DNA of 64,000 nucleotides from Luidia sarsii (taxonomy: Eukaryota > Echinodermata > Asteroidea > Paxillosida > Luidiidae). This document shows positions 23,506-35,631 of the stretch, piece after piece (the stretch's first letter is position 1; each line of letters starts with the position of its first letter). The position numbers were made by a program, and so were the translations under genes. Under the pieces are notes generated by a model. It saw only the letters and a list, made by a program, of their open reading frames with translations, did no database searches and had not been told where the DNA came from. Location: positions 6,147,274 to 6,211,273 of the forward strand of contig OX465121.1 in NCBI GenBank assembly GCA_949987565.1, read 5' to 3'.

Positions 23506-24974
23506 ACTTTTTCAACGTGTAGAACAGCGGAAAATACAGATACACAGCTATAGTTGTTTTTCATATCTTAATTCCTTTTAAAAATGTAAACACAGTACAC
23601 GGTTTTCTATCGAAAATCCCAAGGCGGTAATAGATGGTCACGGTACTATTAACAACTGATCGAGTGACGGCAACCTACAGCTACAGAGGCCCAACGGGGG
23701 TAGCATAAGTATAGCACGATGCCCGTCTGTATTGCCTCGGGGCCGAATAATTTGCCACACCCAGCCATTTAATACAGTGCATGGGGCTCAGGGCTGATTC
23801 TTGTGTAGTGTACGTGCACGAATATGGGCAAGAGCATTAATAAGATGGACGAGCTAGACTGATGACGCTACCACATCAGCCGCACCATCAATCACATCTC
23901 AAGACGTCAGCTAAGGACATCGCATCTTGCATATCATTACCGCACTGTGCATATTCTTCCCATCCTAATAATGCACATTAGCAAAGTATACTATTATTGT
24001 AAGGCACGTGGTGATGTAATCATGCGTCATTGATATTCGTTCGTATAGGTTTCACTCCTGGGTAAACTGCTCAGGCTGAGAGCTATACTGATATAACCGT
24101 ATCGTTGTTTGACATGTTGTCTATCTGTCTGGGACGCTCTCAGTGAGTTCCTTGAAAGTGCGTTGTGGCGTGATCGCCAGACAGTATACGCAGTCACACC
24201 ATAATAATGCATAGCGTGTTTGAAGGACAGTGTTGCATGGGACAGCCACAGCCATAGATAGACACCACGACCGTATTCATGCAGGCTGTGCGTGCTTTGA
24301 TCAATAGCAGAATGAGAAGACCCACAAGGTGAACGCACTTTGTACGCAGTGTGTCGGGACACACTGGTGTACAATCCTGTGGCTGTGTTTGGAGTGGTTG
24401 TGCTCAATGAATGGTAGTGTCTTGGTGAGAGTTAGGAGCAACCGGCCAGTGAGTGCTACAGGGCAAGCCATATACTCGTCTCCTGCCTGGCTGTAGTCGT
24501 TGGACAACTCATTTTTCGGTAAGTCGATCGACCTTATTATATCAACCAGGCCTCCGACATGAAGCCTACATTTTGACCATAGTGGACTAACTAGAATTTA
24601 CATCTCAGGCATCGTCCTATGACCATGCACATGCTGCTCTTGTCTATAACCTATTATTGACTTTTTCTTGACCTTTTCTATTCTATATGCCTGGTTGCAT
24701 ACATCACATACTCTATGCATACACTGAATAATTGCATAATATAGCAAGGGAAGTTCCTTGCTCAGACTTTAGTCTAAATTTGATCGCTGTAAATAATAAT
24801 TTCTGGGAATTGTCTTCGGCGAAGATATCTATCAAACCCTGAAACTGAGTGAAGATTTGGCCACATCGATATTTTTCAGTGATCTGGGAGCTGAGCTAAT
24901 TATAGCTCTCTCCCATCTTCACTCAGTTTCATTGTATAGGTCGAGCATCCATGGTCAGACTAATTTGGCGTATT

Positions 24975-25070
24975 GCAGTTAGGGTCAACGGTTCCTCCGT
25001 GGAGTTCTAGACCGACACTGGATCCACTGTGAGGCAATATGCCATCTCCGGCCAATGCATCTCGCTCAAG
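24975..25070 (+). pseudogene. Possible decayed retropepsin fragment of an LTR retrotransposon
   Basis: One plus-strand frame reads VNGSSVEF, a stop, then TDTGSTVRQ, which resembles the D-T-G-S active-site neighbourhood of retroelement aspartic proteases. The frame is broken, and I found no reverse transcriptase or long terminal repeats nearby, so at most this is a short relic. Confidence 0.3.
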
Positions 25071-26436
25071 ACAACCTCCATGAGACAACCATGCAACATA
25101 TCTTCGTATGTTCAAGCCTGCCTCGGTGATCGACTGCGCATGTGCACTGAGCTCCTCGTTGTCAACACGCTCAATATTATTATGTCAACACGCTCCCAAT
25201 TATACTACTACAAAGCTTTGGTCAGGTAGTACCCGTGCCGCACAGCGAGCGCGCTTGGTCAGCAAGGTCCGACAATATTGTTTATGCAGCTAGGGGAGCA
25301 TGTTGACGTTGAAGAGCGTGTCACCGAGGAGCTGCACATTATGTACTGTACACCACACTGCACTGAAGTAATACTGAGCCAGTTCACCGGCACCGTACTG
25401 GGCAAACATTCTCCAGAGAATGTTGTTCAGAAGTTCTGAAGACCCGAAAGAATCCCTTCAACAGGTTTTCGAACCTGAAACCCGTCACGTCGATTCGGAA
25501 TTTTAGGTGTCGTCATGTCTGTCAGTGAAGGCAGCTTGGTCTTGGTTAGGAGGGGTATAGGTCAGACAAAGGTTAGAGGTCAACATCCAGACTAAGGTGT
25601 GATCAATTATTATAGTACATTACACTTATCCACTCCCTGCAGCGCTAATTGCTATTTAAGCCATGACGCATAGAGCGAGACATACTAATAACGGTATACA
25701 GCTAAAGCACCCCTCTCTGTGCTCTAAATGTTGGTTTTTTTTCTTCAACCCACTGAAGATAACTGATCACATGTACTCCTATTACATACATGATAAGTTT
25801 TATGTGAACACTCATTGTTATCCATTTGTACCGGGGTGAAGTACCCTATCAATCGATCGCTACTATCTGAATAGAACTCATTCCACGCAATGATTTTCAA
25901 TAAACCGACCACCTCATGAATCCCACGACAAAGCCACACGCATGCCATGTAGAAAGAATGCTGATATTTCCCCGCCGGGGGTCTCAGCAAATATTGACCT
26001 TTGGAATTCGGCACCCCCCTGTTGCGACATCGAAGCAAGGCTGCCCCATGTCTGCAGTGTAGTACCTCAGGACAAGGAAATGGTATAGGGACGTGCCTGG
26101 TCATGAACCAGACGAGGTTACAGAATTAGAACCCTTGACGGAGCAAGTTGACTAGACAGGCGAACTTTGGACGATAGTATTCCGTGTTGGAATAAGGAAT
26201 ACGACAGTCCCCTCGTTAAGATTGGCCGATGCACACGTTGAACCTCATCCAGGCCAGTAACTCAAATAAAGGTATCGTCTGGCTGAGGTAGGATAGGCAC
26301 GTACCGTATAGGCTGCTAGTACTACATCTTCGTAGGTGAGTAAATAGCAGTCACAGTATACCACAGCATTTCTGATGCATGCACTGTAGAATATGTGAGT
26401 TGAGGGAAATTCTCTCAAATCGTGTGACTCTCAAAA

Positions 26437-26490
26437 GTTAGAGGGCCTGACGTTTCGATCCTGGCAGGACCTTTCTCAAAGGCAAATCGT
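26437..26490. mobile_element. Dispersed repeat fragment
   Basis: Contains GGGCCTGACGTTTCGATCCT followed by GGCAGGACCTTTCTCAAAGG, a fragment of the family also seen near 4430, 35400, 36700 and 48711. It lies about 400 bp upstream of EPHX1 copy 1. Confidence 0.65.
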
Positions 26491-26869
26491 ATGACTGTTT
26501 GCCGTCTCTGTAAAATAGGAACGTGCAGCAGATTGAATGTATACAAGCATGAACTAATTCTAGCTTTTATTCTTTGTGTTTATGATTGGGACTTATGCAG
26601 TGGGGTATAATTCTTAATTACGACTTTCGGTCACAATTTCTGCATGATGTTTTTTTTTAGTAGTATAGTTTGTCAAGAAAACCCACACAGGTATAATATA
26701 TTCCATAGTAAGTTGCATGGGCTGATCGTACATGCTCTTATCTTGATGCTGTTGATTGACTGATTGTGACAACCCTCGTTCCCAGTGCTTCTATCGCCTC
26801 ATCTTTACTCCATCATTCATCTTTGATCAGAACAGGTTCTGAGAGCGAGTGGCCATTTCAAACTCGACC

Positions 26870-29800
26870 ATGGGTTGGAAGCTTGCCTTGGTCATCGTAC
26901 TGGCGGCAGTAGGAGCCATGTATATGGGAGGGCTTCTATCCTCGCCCCCAAAGCCCCCTGTGCCGGGGGATGGCTGGTGGGGACGAGGTGATCCACCCGC
27001 CAAGGAAGAGGATACTTCCGTCAGACAATTCGACATCAAGTTTTCAGACGAGGACTTGGAAGATCTTAAAGGTTCTACTCTATTGCTGTTTTTCTTCGTC
27101 TTTGGTTGTATTTTACAACGCTGTCAATCTTTGTTGGTTGGGCACTGTTATGTCTGTAACTAGGACCGTTGCTAGGCTTAGAGCGCGTCTGACTACGTCA
27201 GACGCATAGCCGTCACGTGTCATCTAACTTCTTGATTATGTGTTGATTTAGATCGACTGAATAAAACCAGGTGGTTTGATAGCATGGAAGACACCAAGTT
27301 TCACTTCGGAATGAGGCCGGAATACATGAAGACAGTTGTGGATTACTGGATGAATGAATACAAGTAGGTAGCAGGAATAAGTGTAAAATGTGTATAGGTG
27401 TGATTGATACACAGCATTAAGAATAATAACTATGAACAATGATGTATATTGGAATTTATATAAGTAATGAATAATTCATGTTTATCTTTCACGTGCAGTT
27501 GGTGTCAGAAAGAGGCGGAGCTTAACCAGTACCCCAACTACAAGACGAATATTGAGGGCATCGACATTCACTTCGTACGAGCCACGCCTAAACTGAAGCC
27601 TGGGCAGAAAGCCAAGCCCATCCTGATGGTACACGGATGGCCTGGCTCTTTCTATGAGTTCTACAAGGTAATGCGTGCACACTCCACCAATTCACATCAC
27701 ACATACTGTCAATTTCTAGTTCTATAAGGTAAGGTTATCTATACAGTGACCTTCGTGTCGAGGCAAGACAGTTCGTAAAGCTCTGAGTAAAGTCAGCTGA
27801 CGTGATGTTATTATGCTATACCATACCCAACTTCATTCAAACTGTGTCCATAGCTAAAGGTGAAAATAGAGGCAGGCCATTGGCTCAGATCATCCCGTGC
27901 GCCCTGCGTACACCAATACGCATTGTGCATTATCCGACCATTGTTTAGTCATCCAAGATGGCGGAGTTAGATTTTGATGATGGCGCAGTGGTGACGTCAG
28001 TTAGAAAGGTCTACGATGCCTGCCGATTTATACGAGCCCTGTGTGCAAGGTTTGACTGCCAATCTTGTGCGTTCACAGATCATACCGATGCTGATCGATC
28101 CCGCGAGTCACGGCGGGAACGAGGATGACATATTTGAGGTGATCGTGCCATCGCTGCCCGGCTATGGCTTCTCAGAAGCTGCTCACAAACAAGGTTTGTC
28201 CAAGGATTCATCATCGCTTCAAAATGGCGACGTGGTGACGTCAAAACATTGACGTCATACCCCAAAAGAAGCCAAATAAGCCCCCATATGAGTTTTACAG
28301 TTGGGTTCAGGGCTACCCTGAATCAAAACCGTCTGAGATAAGAAAAAAGCTTTTCACATGACGCCATGTGTAAAGAGGGCTTCTACTGAAGGTAGCACTA
28401 AGGAGTAGTTCCGCCGTTAAGCCGTTCTGTACGTCATTTTGTTTCGCTATCGATACGATTCCCGAGATGGCTGCTATAGATAACGTCATGGTCTCTGTTC
28501 CATTGCTTTGTGCAGGTCTGAATGGTAAGGACGCCGCTCGTATCTTCCAAAAGATGATGACCCGTCTGGGGTTTGATAACTACTACGCCCAGGGTGGTGA
28601 CTGGGGCTCATTGGTGGTGGACCTGATGTCAGGGATGTATCCAAGGTAAGGAGACTTCGACTATACGACTACGACTAGAACTACAGACGAACCAACCCTT
28701 TGTCTACCACCATCAGGTGACTGAATACAATCGGTAGACAGGGTCATCGCACATCAACCCTTTGTCTACCACCATCAGGTGACTGAATGCAATCGGTAGA
28801 CAGGGTCATCGCACACCAACCCTTTGTTTACCACCATCAGGTGACTGAATGCAATCGGTAGACAGGGTCATCGCACACCAACCCTTTGTCTACCACCATC
28901 AGGTGACTGAATACAATTGGTAGACAGGGTCATCGCACACCAACCCTTTGTCTACCACCATCAGGTGACTGAATACAATTGGTAGACAGGGTCATCGCAC
29001 ATCAACCCTTTGTCTACCACCATCAGGTGACTGAATGCAATCGGTAGACAGGGTCATCGCACACCAACCCTTTGTCTACCACCATCAAGGTGACTGAATA
29101 CAATTGCTAGACAGGGTCATCGCACACCAACCCTTTGTCTACCACCATCAGGTGACTGAATACAATCGGTAGACAGGGTCATCGCACACCAACCCTTTGT
29201 CTACCACCATCAGGTGACTGAATACAATCGGTAGACAGGGTCATCGCACATCAACCCTTTGTCTACCACCATCAGGTGACTGAATACAATCGGTAGACAG
29301 GGTCATCGCACACCAACCCTTTGTCTACCACCATCAGGTGACTGAATACAATTGGTAGACAGGGTCATCGCACACCAACCCTTTGTCTACCACCATCAGG
29401 TGACTGAATACAATTGGTAGACAGGGTCATCGCACATCAACCCTTTGTCTACCACCATCAGGTGACTGAATGCAATCGGTAGACAGGGTCATCGCACACC
29501 AACCCTTTGTCTACCACCATCAAGGTGACTGAATACAATTGCTAGACAGGGTCATCGCACACCAACCCTTTGTCTACCACCATCAGGTGACTGAATACAA
29601 TCGGTAGACAGGGTCATCGCACACCAACCCTTTGTCTACCACCATCAGGTGACTGAATACAATCGGTAGACAGGGTCATCGCACATCAACCCTTTGTCTA
29701 CCACCATCAGGTGACTGAATACAATCGGTAGACAGGGTCATCGCACGCCAACCCTTTGTCTACCACCATCAGGTGACTGAATACAATCGGTAGACAGGGT

Positions 29801-31747
29801 CATCGCACACCAACCCTTTGTCTACCACCATCAGGTGACTGAATACAATCGGTAGACAGGGTCATCGCACACCAACCCTTTGTCTATTACCATCAGGTGA
29901 CTGAATACAATCGGTAGACAGGGTCATCGCACACCAACCCTTTGTCTACCACCATCAGGTGACTGAATACAATCGGTAGACAGGGTCATCACACTCCGAC
30001 CATTTGACCACCATTCAGGTCCACTCTCCATTAGTCTGTCAGACTGATCTTGAGGATGGAACTGATTTCTTCCCATGTACTCTGTCATTTCCTCACCCCT
30101 AGTCACATCCGTGGAGTGCACGTCAACATGATTACCGCCCAGCCTCCTCTTAAAGACGTGATCCTGGGGAATATCTTCCCATCACTGGTTCTGGAAGACG
30201 AGTCTTATGCCATCGCGCTACCGAGCATTGACGTACTTAAGTTTACCCTGGAGGAGAGTGGCTACATGCATATACAGGCCACCAAGCCTGATACTGTGGG
30301 TAAGATTGCCATTCATTATCATTATTGATTAGCCTTAACATTCATCCAATACTAATTGATGCTATCATTAAATACACAAAACTCTTATAGCCTCGTAAAA
30401 CAACGGCTCTGTCTCTGACTTTCTGTCTCTGCCTCTGGGTCTGCCTCTGGGTCTGCCTCTGGGTCTGGCTCTGTCTCTGTCTCTGTCTCTGCCTCTGTGT
30501 CTGTCTCAGCCTCTGTATCTGGCTCTGTCTCTGTCTCTGTCTCTGTCTCTGTCTCTGTCTCTGTCTCTGTCTCTGTCTCTGTCTCTGTCTCTGTCTCTGT
30601 CTCTATCTCTATCTCTATCTCTATCTCTGGCTCTGGCTCTGGCGCTGCCTCTGCCTCTGCCTCTGCCTCTGTCTCTGTCTCTGTCCCTGTCTCTGTCTCT
30701 GTCTCTGCCTCTGCCTCTGCCTCTGCCTCTGCCTCTGTCTCTGTCTCTGTCTCTGTCTCTGTCTCTGTCTCTGGCTCTGCCTCTGCCTCTGCCTCTGCCT
30801 CTGCCTCTGCCTCTGTCTCTGTCTCTGTCTCTGTCTCTATCTCTGGCTCTGGCTCTGCCTCTGCCTCTGGCGCTGCCTCTGCCTCTGCCTCTGCCTCTGT
30901 CTCTGTCTCTGTCTCTGTCTCTGTCTCTGTCTCTGTCTCTGTCTCTGTCTCTGTCTCTGTCTCTATCTCTGGCTCTGACAATAGTGGTCTACATGTACTA
31001 CATCGACTAACTCCATGATTTAACCTTTGACCCCACAGGTCACGCCCTGACCGACTCCCCAGTCGGGCTTGCTGCTTACATCATGGAGAAGTTTTCCTGC
31101 TGGACCAATCGCGCCTGGAAAGACCTTGATGACGGGGGGCTGGAGGCCCATTGGTCCAAGGATGACCTCCTGACTAATATCATGATCTACTGGATGTCGG
31201 GCAGCATTACGTCATCCATGAGACTCTACAAGGAGACCGTTCCGATCTCCTTTCAGCTCATGGAGTAAGATCACGTGTCTCGTTTCCATGGCAACAATCA
31301 TTCAAGTTTCTGCGATTTGCGAATGCGAACTGATCTTATTGAAATGTTGACAACTGACAAGTCTTATAAGGTGTTTGCTTACGGTATCAGACCACCTCAG
31401 CATTAGGGGAAATGGGTTTCTAAGAAATCTGTAAATGATAAGCGGATGTTACAATCAGTCGTAGAGATGTTCAGTTGTAGACGTGCGTGGTTGAAATTCA
31501 CTCTTGTTGTCTTTGTCTGTTTTTCAGTTTTCTCAACACGGTTCCCGCGGGGTTGGCCGACCTGCCTCACGAACTGGCCAGAGCACAGAAGAGCTGGGCT
31601 GCACGACACTACACGGACATCGTGTCTTATACGACCTACCCAACGGGAGGCCACTTCGCGGCCTTTGAAGTGCCCGATCTACTCGCCAAGGATCTTAGAC
31701 AATTTGTGCGAAAGGTCGAAGCTCGTCTCGCTAGTCCCAAGCAGTAG
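26870..31747 (+). CDS. EPHX1-like: Microsomal epoxide hydrolase, tandem copy 1, complete, 8 exons
   Basis: Alpha/beta-hydrolase of the ER membrane that converts epoxides to trans-diols. Exons: 26870-27071, 27252-27363, 27499-27667, 28079-28193, 28516-28645, 30103-30299, 31039-31264, 31528-31747. Total 1371 nt, 456 aa (human EPHX1 455). The start is ATG in CCATGGG, followed by a hydrophobic signal-anchor ([19 protein letters not shown]) and the conserved GDGWWGRG. Catalytic marks: [10 protein letters not shown] (oxyanion hole), nucleophile Asp in GGDWGS, the acid Glu in LPHELARA and the His in [10 protein letters not shown], with 27 residues between Glu and His as in human (404 to 431). The exon 7 donor lies inside what reads as a stop (ATGGA|GTAAGA), so unspliced sequence looks truncated. 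Intron 5 is filled by a 62-bp minisatellite and intron 6 by a hexamer repeat. An AATAAA at about 32342 is a candidate poly(A) signal. Confidence 0.96.
28690..30000. repeat. 62-bp minisatellite, about 21 copies, EPHX1 copy 1 intron 5
   Basis: Each unit holds AACCCTTTGTCTACCACCAT, CAGGTGACTGAATACAAT and GGTAGACAGGGTCATCGCAC. CCC...GTCTACC and GGTAGACAGGG are inverted repeats, so each unit can form a stem. A variant with CAAGG and GCTAGACAGG recurs exactly seven units apart (29086 and 29521), showing a higher-order repeat. The array starts about 45 bp after the exon 5 donor and nearly fills the intron. Confidence 0.97.
30400..30978. repeat. CTCTGN hexamer repeat, EPHX1 copy 1 intron 6
   Basis: Nearly pure TCTCTG-type hexamers in which the variable positions form blocks (CTCTGT, CTCTGC, CTCTGG, CTCTAT). 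Blocks recur in order, suggesting repeated segmental amplification. The Ser-Val and Glu-Thr ORFs across it are repeat translations. It starts about 100 bp after the exon 6 donor. Confidence 0.97.
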
Positions 31748-32939
31748 CAGGACCGTTTGAAAAGTGCCGTTTTGATTTGTCGGGCGTGTTTTGTCCTTTT
31801 GATTTTTTTCAACACTTCGTTCCATGTTCTTTGTTCTAATGGTGACGTGTATTTCATTAACAGGCATTTCACCTGAAATCCTCACATTACATTAGATTTT
31901 TTTACTAAAAGGCCTAGTTTGATTTTGCGATTTGGGGGATTGCGATTTTTATATGCTAAGTTTTCAGAAGGATTCAAATTAGAATGCAGTTGAATTTTTG
32001 TCTTTCACTAAATGGTATTCCGTTAAAATTGTTTTCATTGATATTGGACGCATGGGTGCCATGCTATACATTGAATTACATTATAATTACTGTGTAAGAA
32101 TTGCAAGGTAGAGTGGTTAGCATGAGGACGAAAAAAAGGATTGACTAAAAGTTTTGGCCAACGACAACAGAGAACGATCGATAATTATAACGGCGTAATC
32201 ATTTTATCGATAGTGTGTTAAGGCAATAGTGTTATATTTGATCTACTTTTACCAAAAAGAATCGTTTTCAAACCTTCATAAACTATTTTATATTGAATTA
32301 CAGTGTGTCATTTCCATATGCAATGTTGTTTAGCCCGAATCAATAAAATACTTGAATCATAAATGTTATTCTAAATTCATTCATTTATTGCTGTGTTTGG
32401 GAATTAAAATGATGGAAATGGGTTATAATAAAGATTTTATGAAAGGGTTCTAATCGGGGTTTTCTTCAGACGAAAAGATATATTCTTGTCATTTAATCAA
32501 AAACCAATTCAATGGGGCCATGATCATCAACCCCTTAGAAATGAACCATTCTAATCACCGTTCTGATTGGTCTCAGTTTGTCTAGACGCTTGTCATGAAT
32601 ATTCTCGTCTATCTCCTGGGTTCGATAATCTGTGGTTAGTTATATTATTTTAGTCCGTACATAGTATCAACATTGAGCTTCATGACGTTATCGTGATGGG
32701 CTGAATGGTCTGAGCTGTTATACAGTACTTGGTGATTGTGCAATGCAGTAGGGCATTGCTGTTGGACGGACTATGGCTGCCTGACAGTGAGGCAAAGGTT
32801 TAAAACGAAACCTTTATCAGAACATGTCTGACTGTTAACCCTGTCAATGATTAGACCAAAGACTGTTTCAATGTTTGTCGTGTCTGTCTGTCTGTGAGGT
32901 TAGGCCAACATGCAAGCCGGCAGCGTATAATATTATTTG

Positions 32940-33201
32940 TTTTACACCGCAGCCATGGGTTTTTCGCTGTATTCGTGAAAATCCGCGCTTGAAAAGAGAC
33001 CACACGTAATGCTGCGTTACGAGATCAGTCAGTTGGGATTTCTTGAGCAGGGGTGGAATGTGACTGGCTGTTGTTGTAGCTGTAGTTTTACACAAACAAG
33101 TAAGATGTCTTGTTAATTGCAAATTTCTAACGCAGGGCTAGTCTCTTTTCAAGCGCGGATTTGCACGAATACAGCGAAAAACCCACGGCTGCGGTGTAAA
33201 A
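32940..33201. mobile_element. MITE-like element with about 60-bp inverted repeats
   Basis: The left end begins TTTTACACCGCAGCCATGGG and continues through CGCTGTATTCGTG and CGCGCTTGAAAAGAGAC. The right end is the near reverse complement, ending CCCACGGCTGCGGTGTAAAA. It is about 262 bp long and has no ORF. The target duplication is obscured by an A-rich flank. Confidence 0.8.
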
Positions 33202-33840
33202 AAAAAATACGCAAGGCGTTTAGACTTTAGAATGTTTGCGATGACGAAACTAGTTAAAATAAACCTCGTACGATCGTGGTCATTTAAAGCGACCTTCTAA
33301 TCAAGAATGCGAATATTCGTCACCTATGATGTCGAAAACATGGATGCGTTGCTTTGGATGTCAGAGCATGGAGGACTTATTCCTCCATGGTCAGAGTGAC
33401 GTCATTGGGCGCATGGGGGCCAAACGTGACATGGACACGAGTAGTTTGAGGTCAGTGGCCTTGGGAAGGAATTCTTTGGAAATTCAGCAGAAACGGAACC
33501 CAGGTCAAGTGAAAACCGCGCGGTATCCTGCGGGTCTCCTGTGCAGTTCTGTATCGGAGGATACCACAGGGTTGGATACTGTTTATTAACGGGATGCCTA
33601 TAGCTCCATCAAGGCTTGGGAGCGGAAATGCAAGGGTGTTTTCTCCATCCGATTTTAGCCTTGGGCTAGAATTACTTCCTGCTCCAATGATTTACCGACG
33701 AAGCAGAATGTGGTCTTGGAAAGGGATTTCCCTTTTCAGCTTTCAGACAAGGATATCCGTGCGCCACGTAGACCGTTGCCAAGAATTCGATAAAATGGTC
33801 ATGGTCTGACGCAATCCTTCTTGTTCTGGGAGTATACATA

Positions 33841-34098
33841 GGCCCTTTACGAAATGAAGGCTTAGGCTCGGCCTTAGGCTTCGGTCATATTTTCGTTACA
33901 TGTTATAATATCACAGGCATCTAGAAACAAGTGTTTAGCCACAGTTTCTTGGTGAATATTCTGTACCTATTATATTAAGCCAACAAACCTTCAAATTCGG
34001 GACAACCCACAACCTGGATTCTCACAGGTTTTCCTTCCTCCATGGTCAGACGGAGACGAAGCCTGAGCCCGAGCCTGATCCGTGGATTCGTAAGGGGA
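33841..34098. mobile_element. MITE-like element, family A, copy 2
   Basis: Left end GGCCCTTTACGAAATGAAGG then CTTAGGCTCGGCC; right end GACGAAGCCTGAGCCCGAGC then CGTAAGGGG. Related to 5101-5332 and 41238-41477. It interrupts one copy of a duplicated intergenic segment whose other copy (34735-34965) lacks it, so insertion followed the duplication. Confidence 0.75.
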
Positions 34099-34974
34099 CA
34101 CAGTATCAGTGAAATCGTTAACTTTGCAGTAATTAAGTGTTACACGGATATGAAAGTCGCGATGAATAGCCTTCAGCCTATCACACGTTTCGCATTACCG
34201 AAAAGAATTGTTTTCAAACCTTGAGAAACTCTTTTATATTGAATCACTGTGTGTCATTAGCCCGAAGCAATAAAATATTTCAATCATAAATAGGCCTATT
34301 ACTCTGAATTCATTCATTTTATTTTTGTGTTTTGGAATCAAAATGCTGTACATCCATTATTCTGCAATGGGAATGTGTTATAATAAAGAATTTAAATCAT
34401 TCTTGTCATCGACGTCGAATCCGATTCAATGGGCACATGAACCTCAACCCCTTAGAAATAAATCACTCTAAATAATCACCGTTCTGATTGGTCTCAGTTT
34501 GTCTAGACGCTTGTTATGAATATTCTCCCGGGCTCTATAATCTGCGGTTGTTTATATTTAATTCGTATACTTATTATTAACATTGAGCTTTATGGCATAT
34601 TATCTTGGGGATAATGGTCGAGTTGTTATACAGCACGTGGTCATTAGCAGTTGGTGATTGTGCAATGCAGTAGGGCGACGCTGTTTGTCGGAGTGGTTGT
34701 TTTTTTTCCTTCATCCGAGAGGCTGGCCTTGATCTTGAATTACTTCCTGTTCCAATAACTTACAGACGAAGCGGAATGTGGTGTTTGACAGGGACTTCAC
34801 CATCCAGCACTCAGACAAGGCCATGTAGACCATTGCTAAGAATGTTTCCATTCATGGGTATTATCTTACGCAGTGTTCTGGATGTACCAGTAGAATCGTT
34901 TGCAGTATAAGTGTACGCGGATGTATGAAAGTCGTGATGGATGACCTTCAGCCAATCACTACGGTTCGGATAGT

Positions 34975-35181
34975 GCGCATGCGCGGACCCAGACGCGCTT
35001 GGATACTGGTATAAAGTTGACTGTGCTTCGATCAATTCATGGACTTTGCACGAGGACAATCCGTTGGTTACGAACCCGCATGAATGTGAAGATATCTCAG
35101 GGCACGATACACTAGACTACGGCCTGGTGCTTGTATTGTCGAGTAAACTTGTCAGTTTTTAGTTGCTGTGAGCCGAATGGG
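34975..35181 (+). promoter_or_regulatory. Candidate promoter and non-coding first exon of EPHX1 copy 2
   Basis: GCGCATGCGC (34975-34984) matches the NRF-1 palindrome. TATAAAG lies at 35010-35016, and a donor-like AATGGG|GTGAGT occurs at 35181-35182. The ATG exon of copy 2 has an acceptor (GCTTTTAG) at 35768-35769, so a first exon upstream is required and this spacing suits it. No transcript evidence is available here. Confidence 0.4.
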
Positions 35182-35398
35182 GTGAGTTGCGTTGCGTATT
35201 AACGGCATGGATGTGGCTTAGTTTAATATGCAACTGATATTATACCAGTAAGCGGTTCATCTAGACGCAATTGGTGGACGCGCGTCCTATTCTATGGTTA
35301 CAATGCGCGTTCGTCAAGAGAGCGCCAGCAATGCGCATCGACCATGCCGTGAACTACTGCTCACTATTATCCTGTGAACTTGGATGCATCGTTTTAAC

Positions 35399-35472
35399 AT
35401 TTAGTGGGCTTGACGTTTCGATCCTAGCAGGACCTTTCTCAAAGGTAGAGTGACAAGGACAAAACAGATACA
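35399..35472. mobile_element. Dispersed repeat fragment
   Basis: TTTAGTGGGCTTGACGTTTC, CGATCCTAGCAGGACC and CAGAGTGACAAGG-like sequence, closely matching 48711-48785. It lies in the putative 5' UTR intron of EPHX1 copy 2. Confidence 0.7.
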
Positions 35473-35631
35473 TGTACACGAAGGAAGGGGGAAGAGAGTG
35501 AATAGTACACGGATGAGAAAGGGATGAGAAGGGAAGGGCAAGGAGTAGGGTAGGGATTAGTGAGATTTGGATGCATCGTGTTCACTGATGGATGCATCGT
35601 GTTCACTGATGCTGAACGAGTATCCCTCGCG

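Larger units (their letters stand above)
22860..26869. other. Divergent intergenic region between SelO and EPHX1 copy 1
   Basis: No intact gene seen. It contains the 158-bp duplication, an inverted-repeat element with 9-bp target duplication at 23314-23496, a 16-bp perfect inverted repeat (24841-24856 and 24915-24930), a possible retroelement protease remnant at 24975-25070, and a dispersed repeat copy near 26440-26487. A donor-like CG|GTAAGTCG at 24518 could end a non-coding first exon of EPHX1 copy 1, whose ATG exon has an acceptor (TTTGATCAG) at about 26830. Confidence 0.5.

Noticed and set aside
28690..30000. CRISPR-like array
   Set aside because: Units are contiguous with no unique spacers, and lie in a eukaryotic intron.
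30385..31018. Glu-Thr/Ala ORF (minus) and Ser-Val ORF (plus)
   Set aside because: Both are translations of the CTCTGN hexamer repeat in EPHX1 copy 1 intron 6.
31241..31268. Premature stop in EPHX1 copy 1 exon 7 (LME-stop)
   Set aside because: The stop is formed by the splice donor ATGGA|GTAAGA; splicing to 31528 restores the frame.
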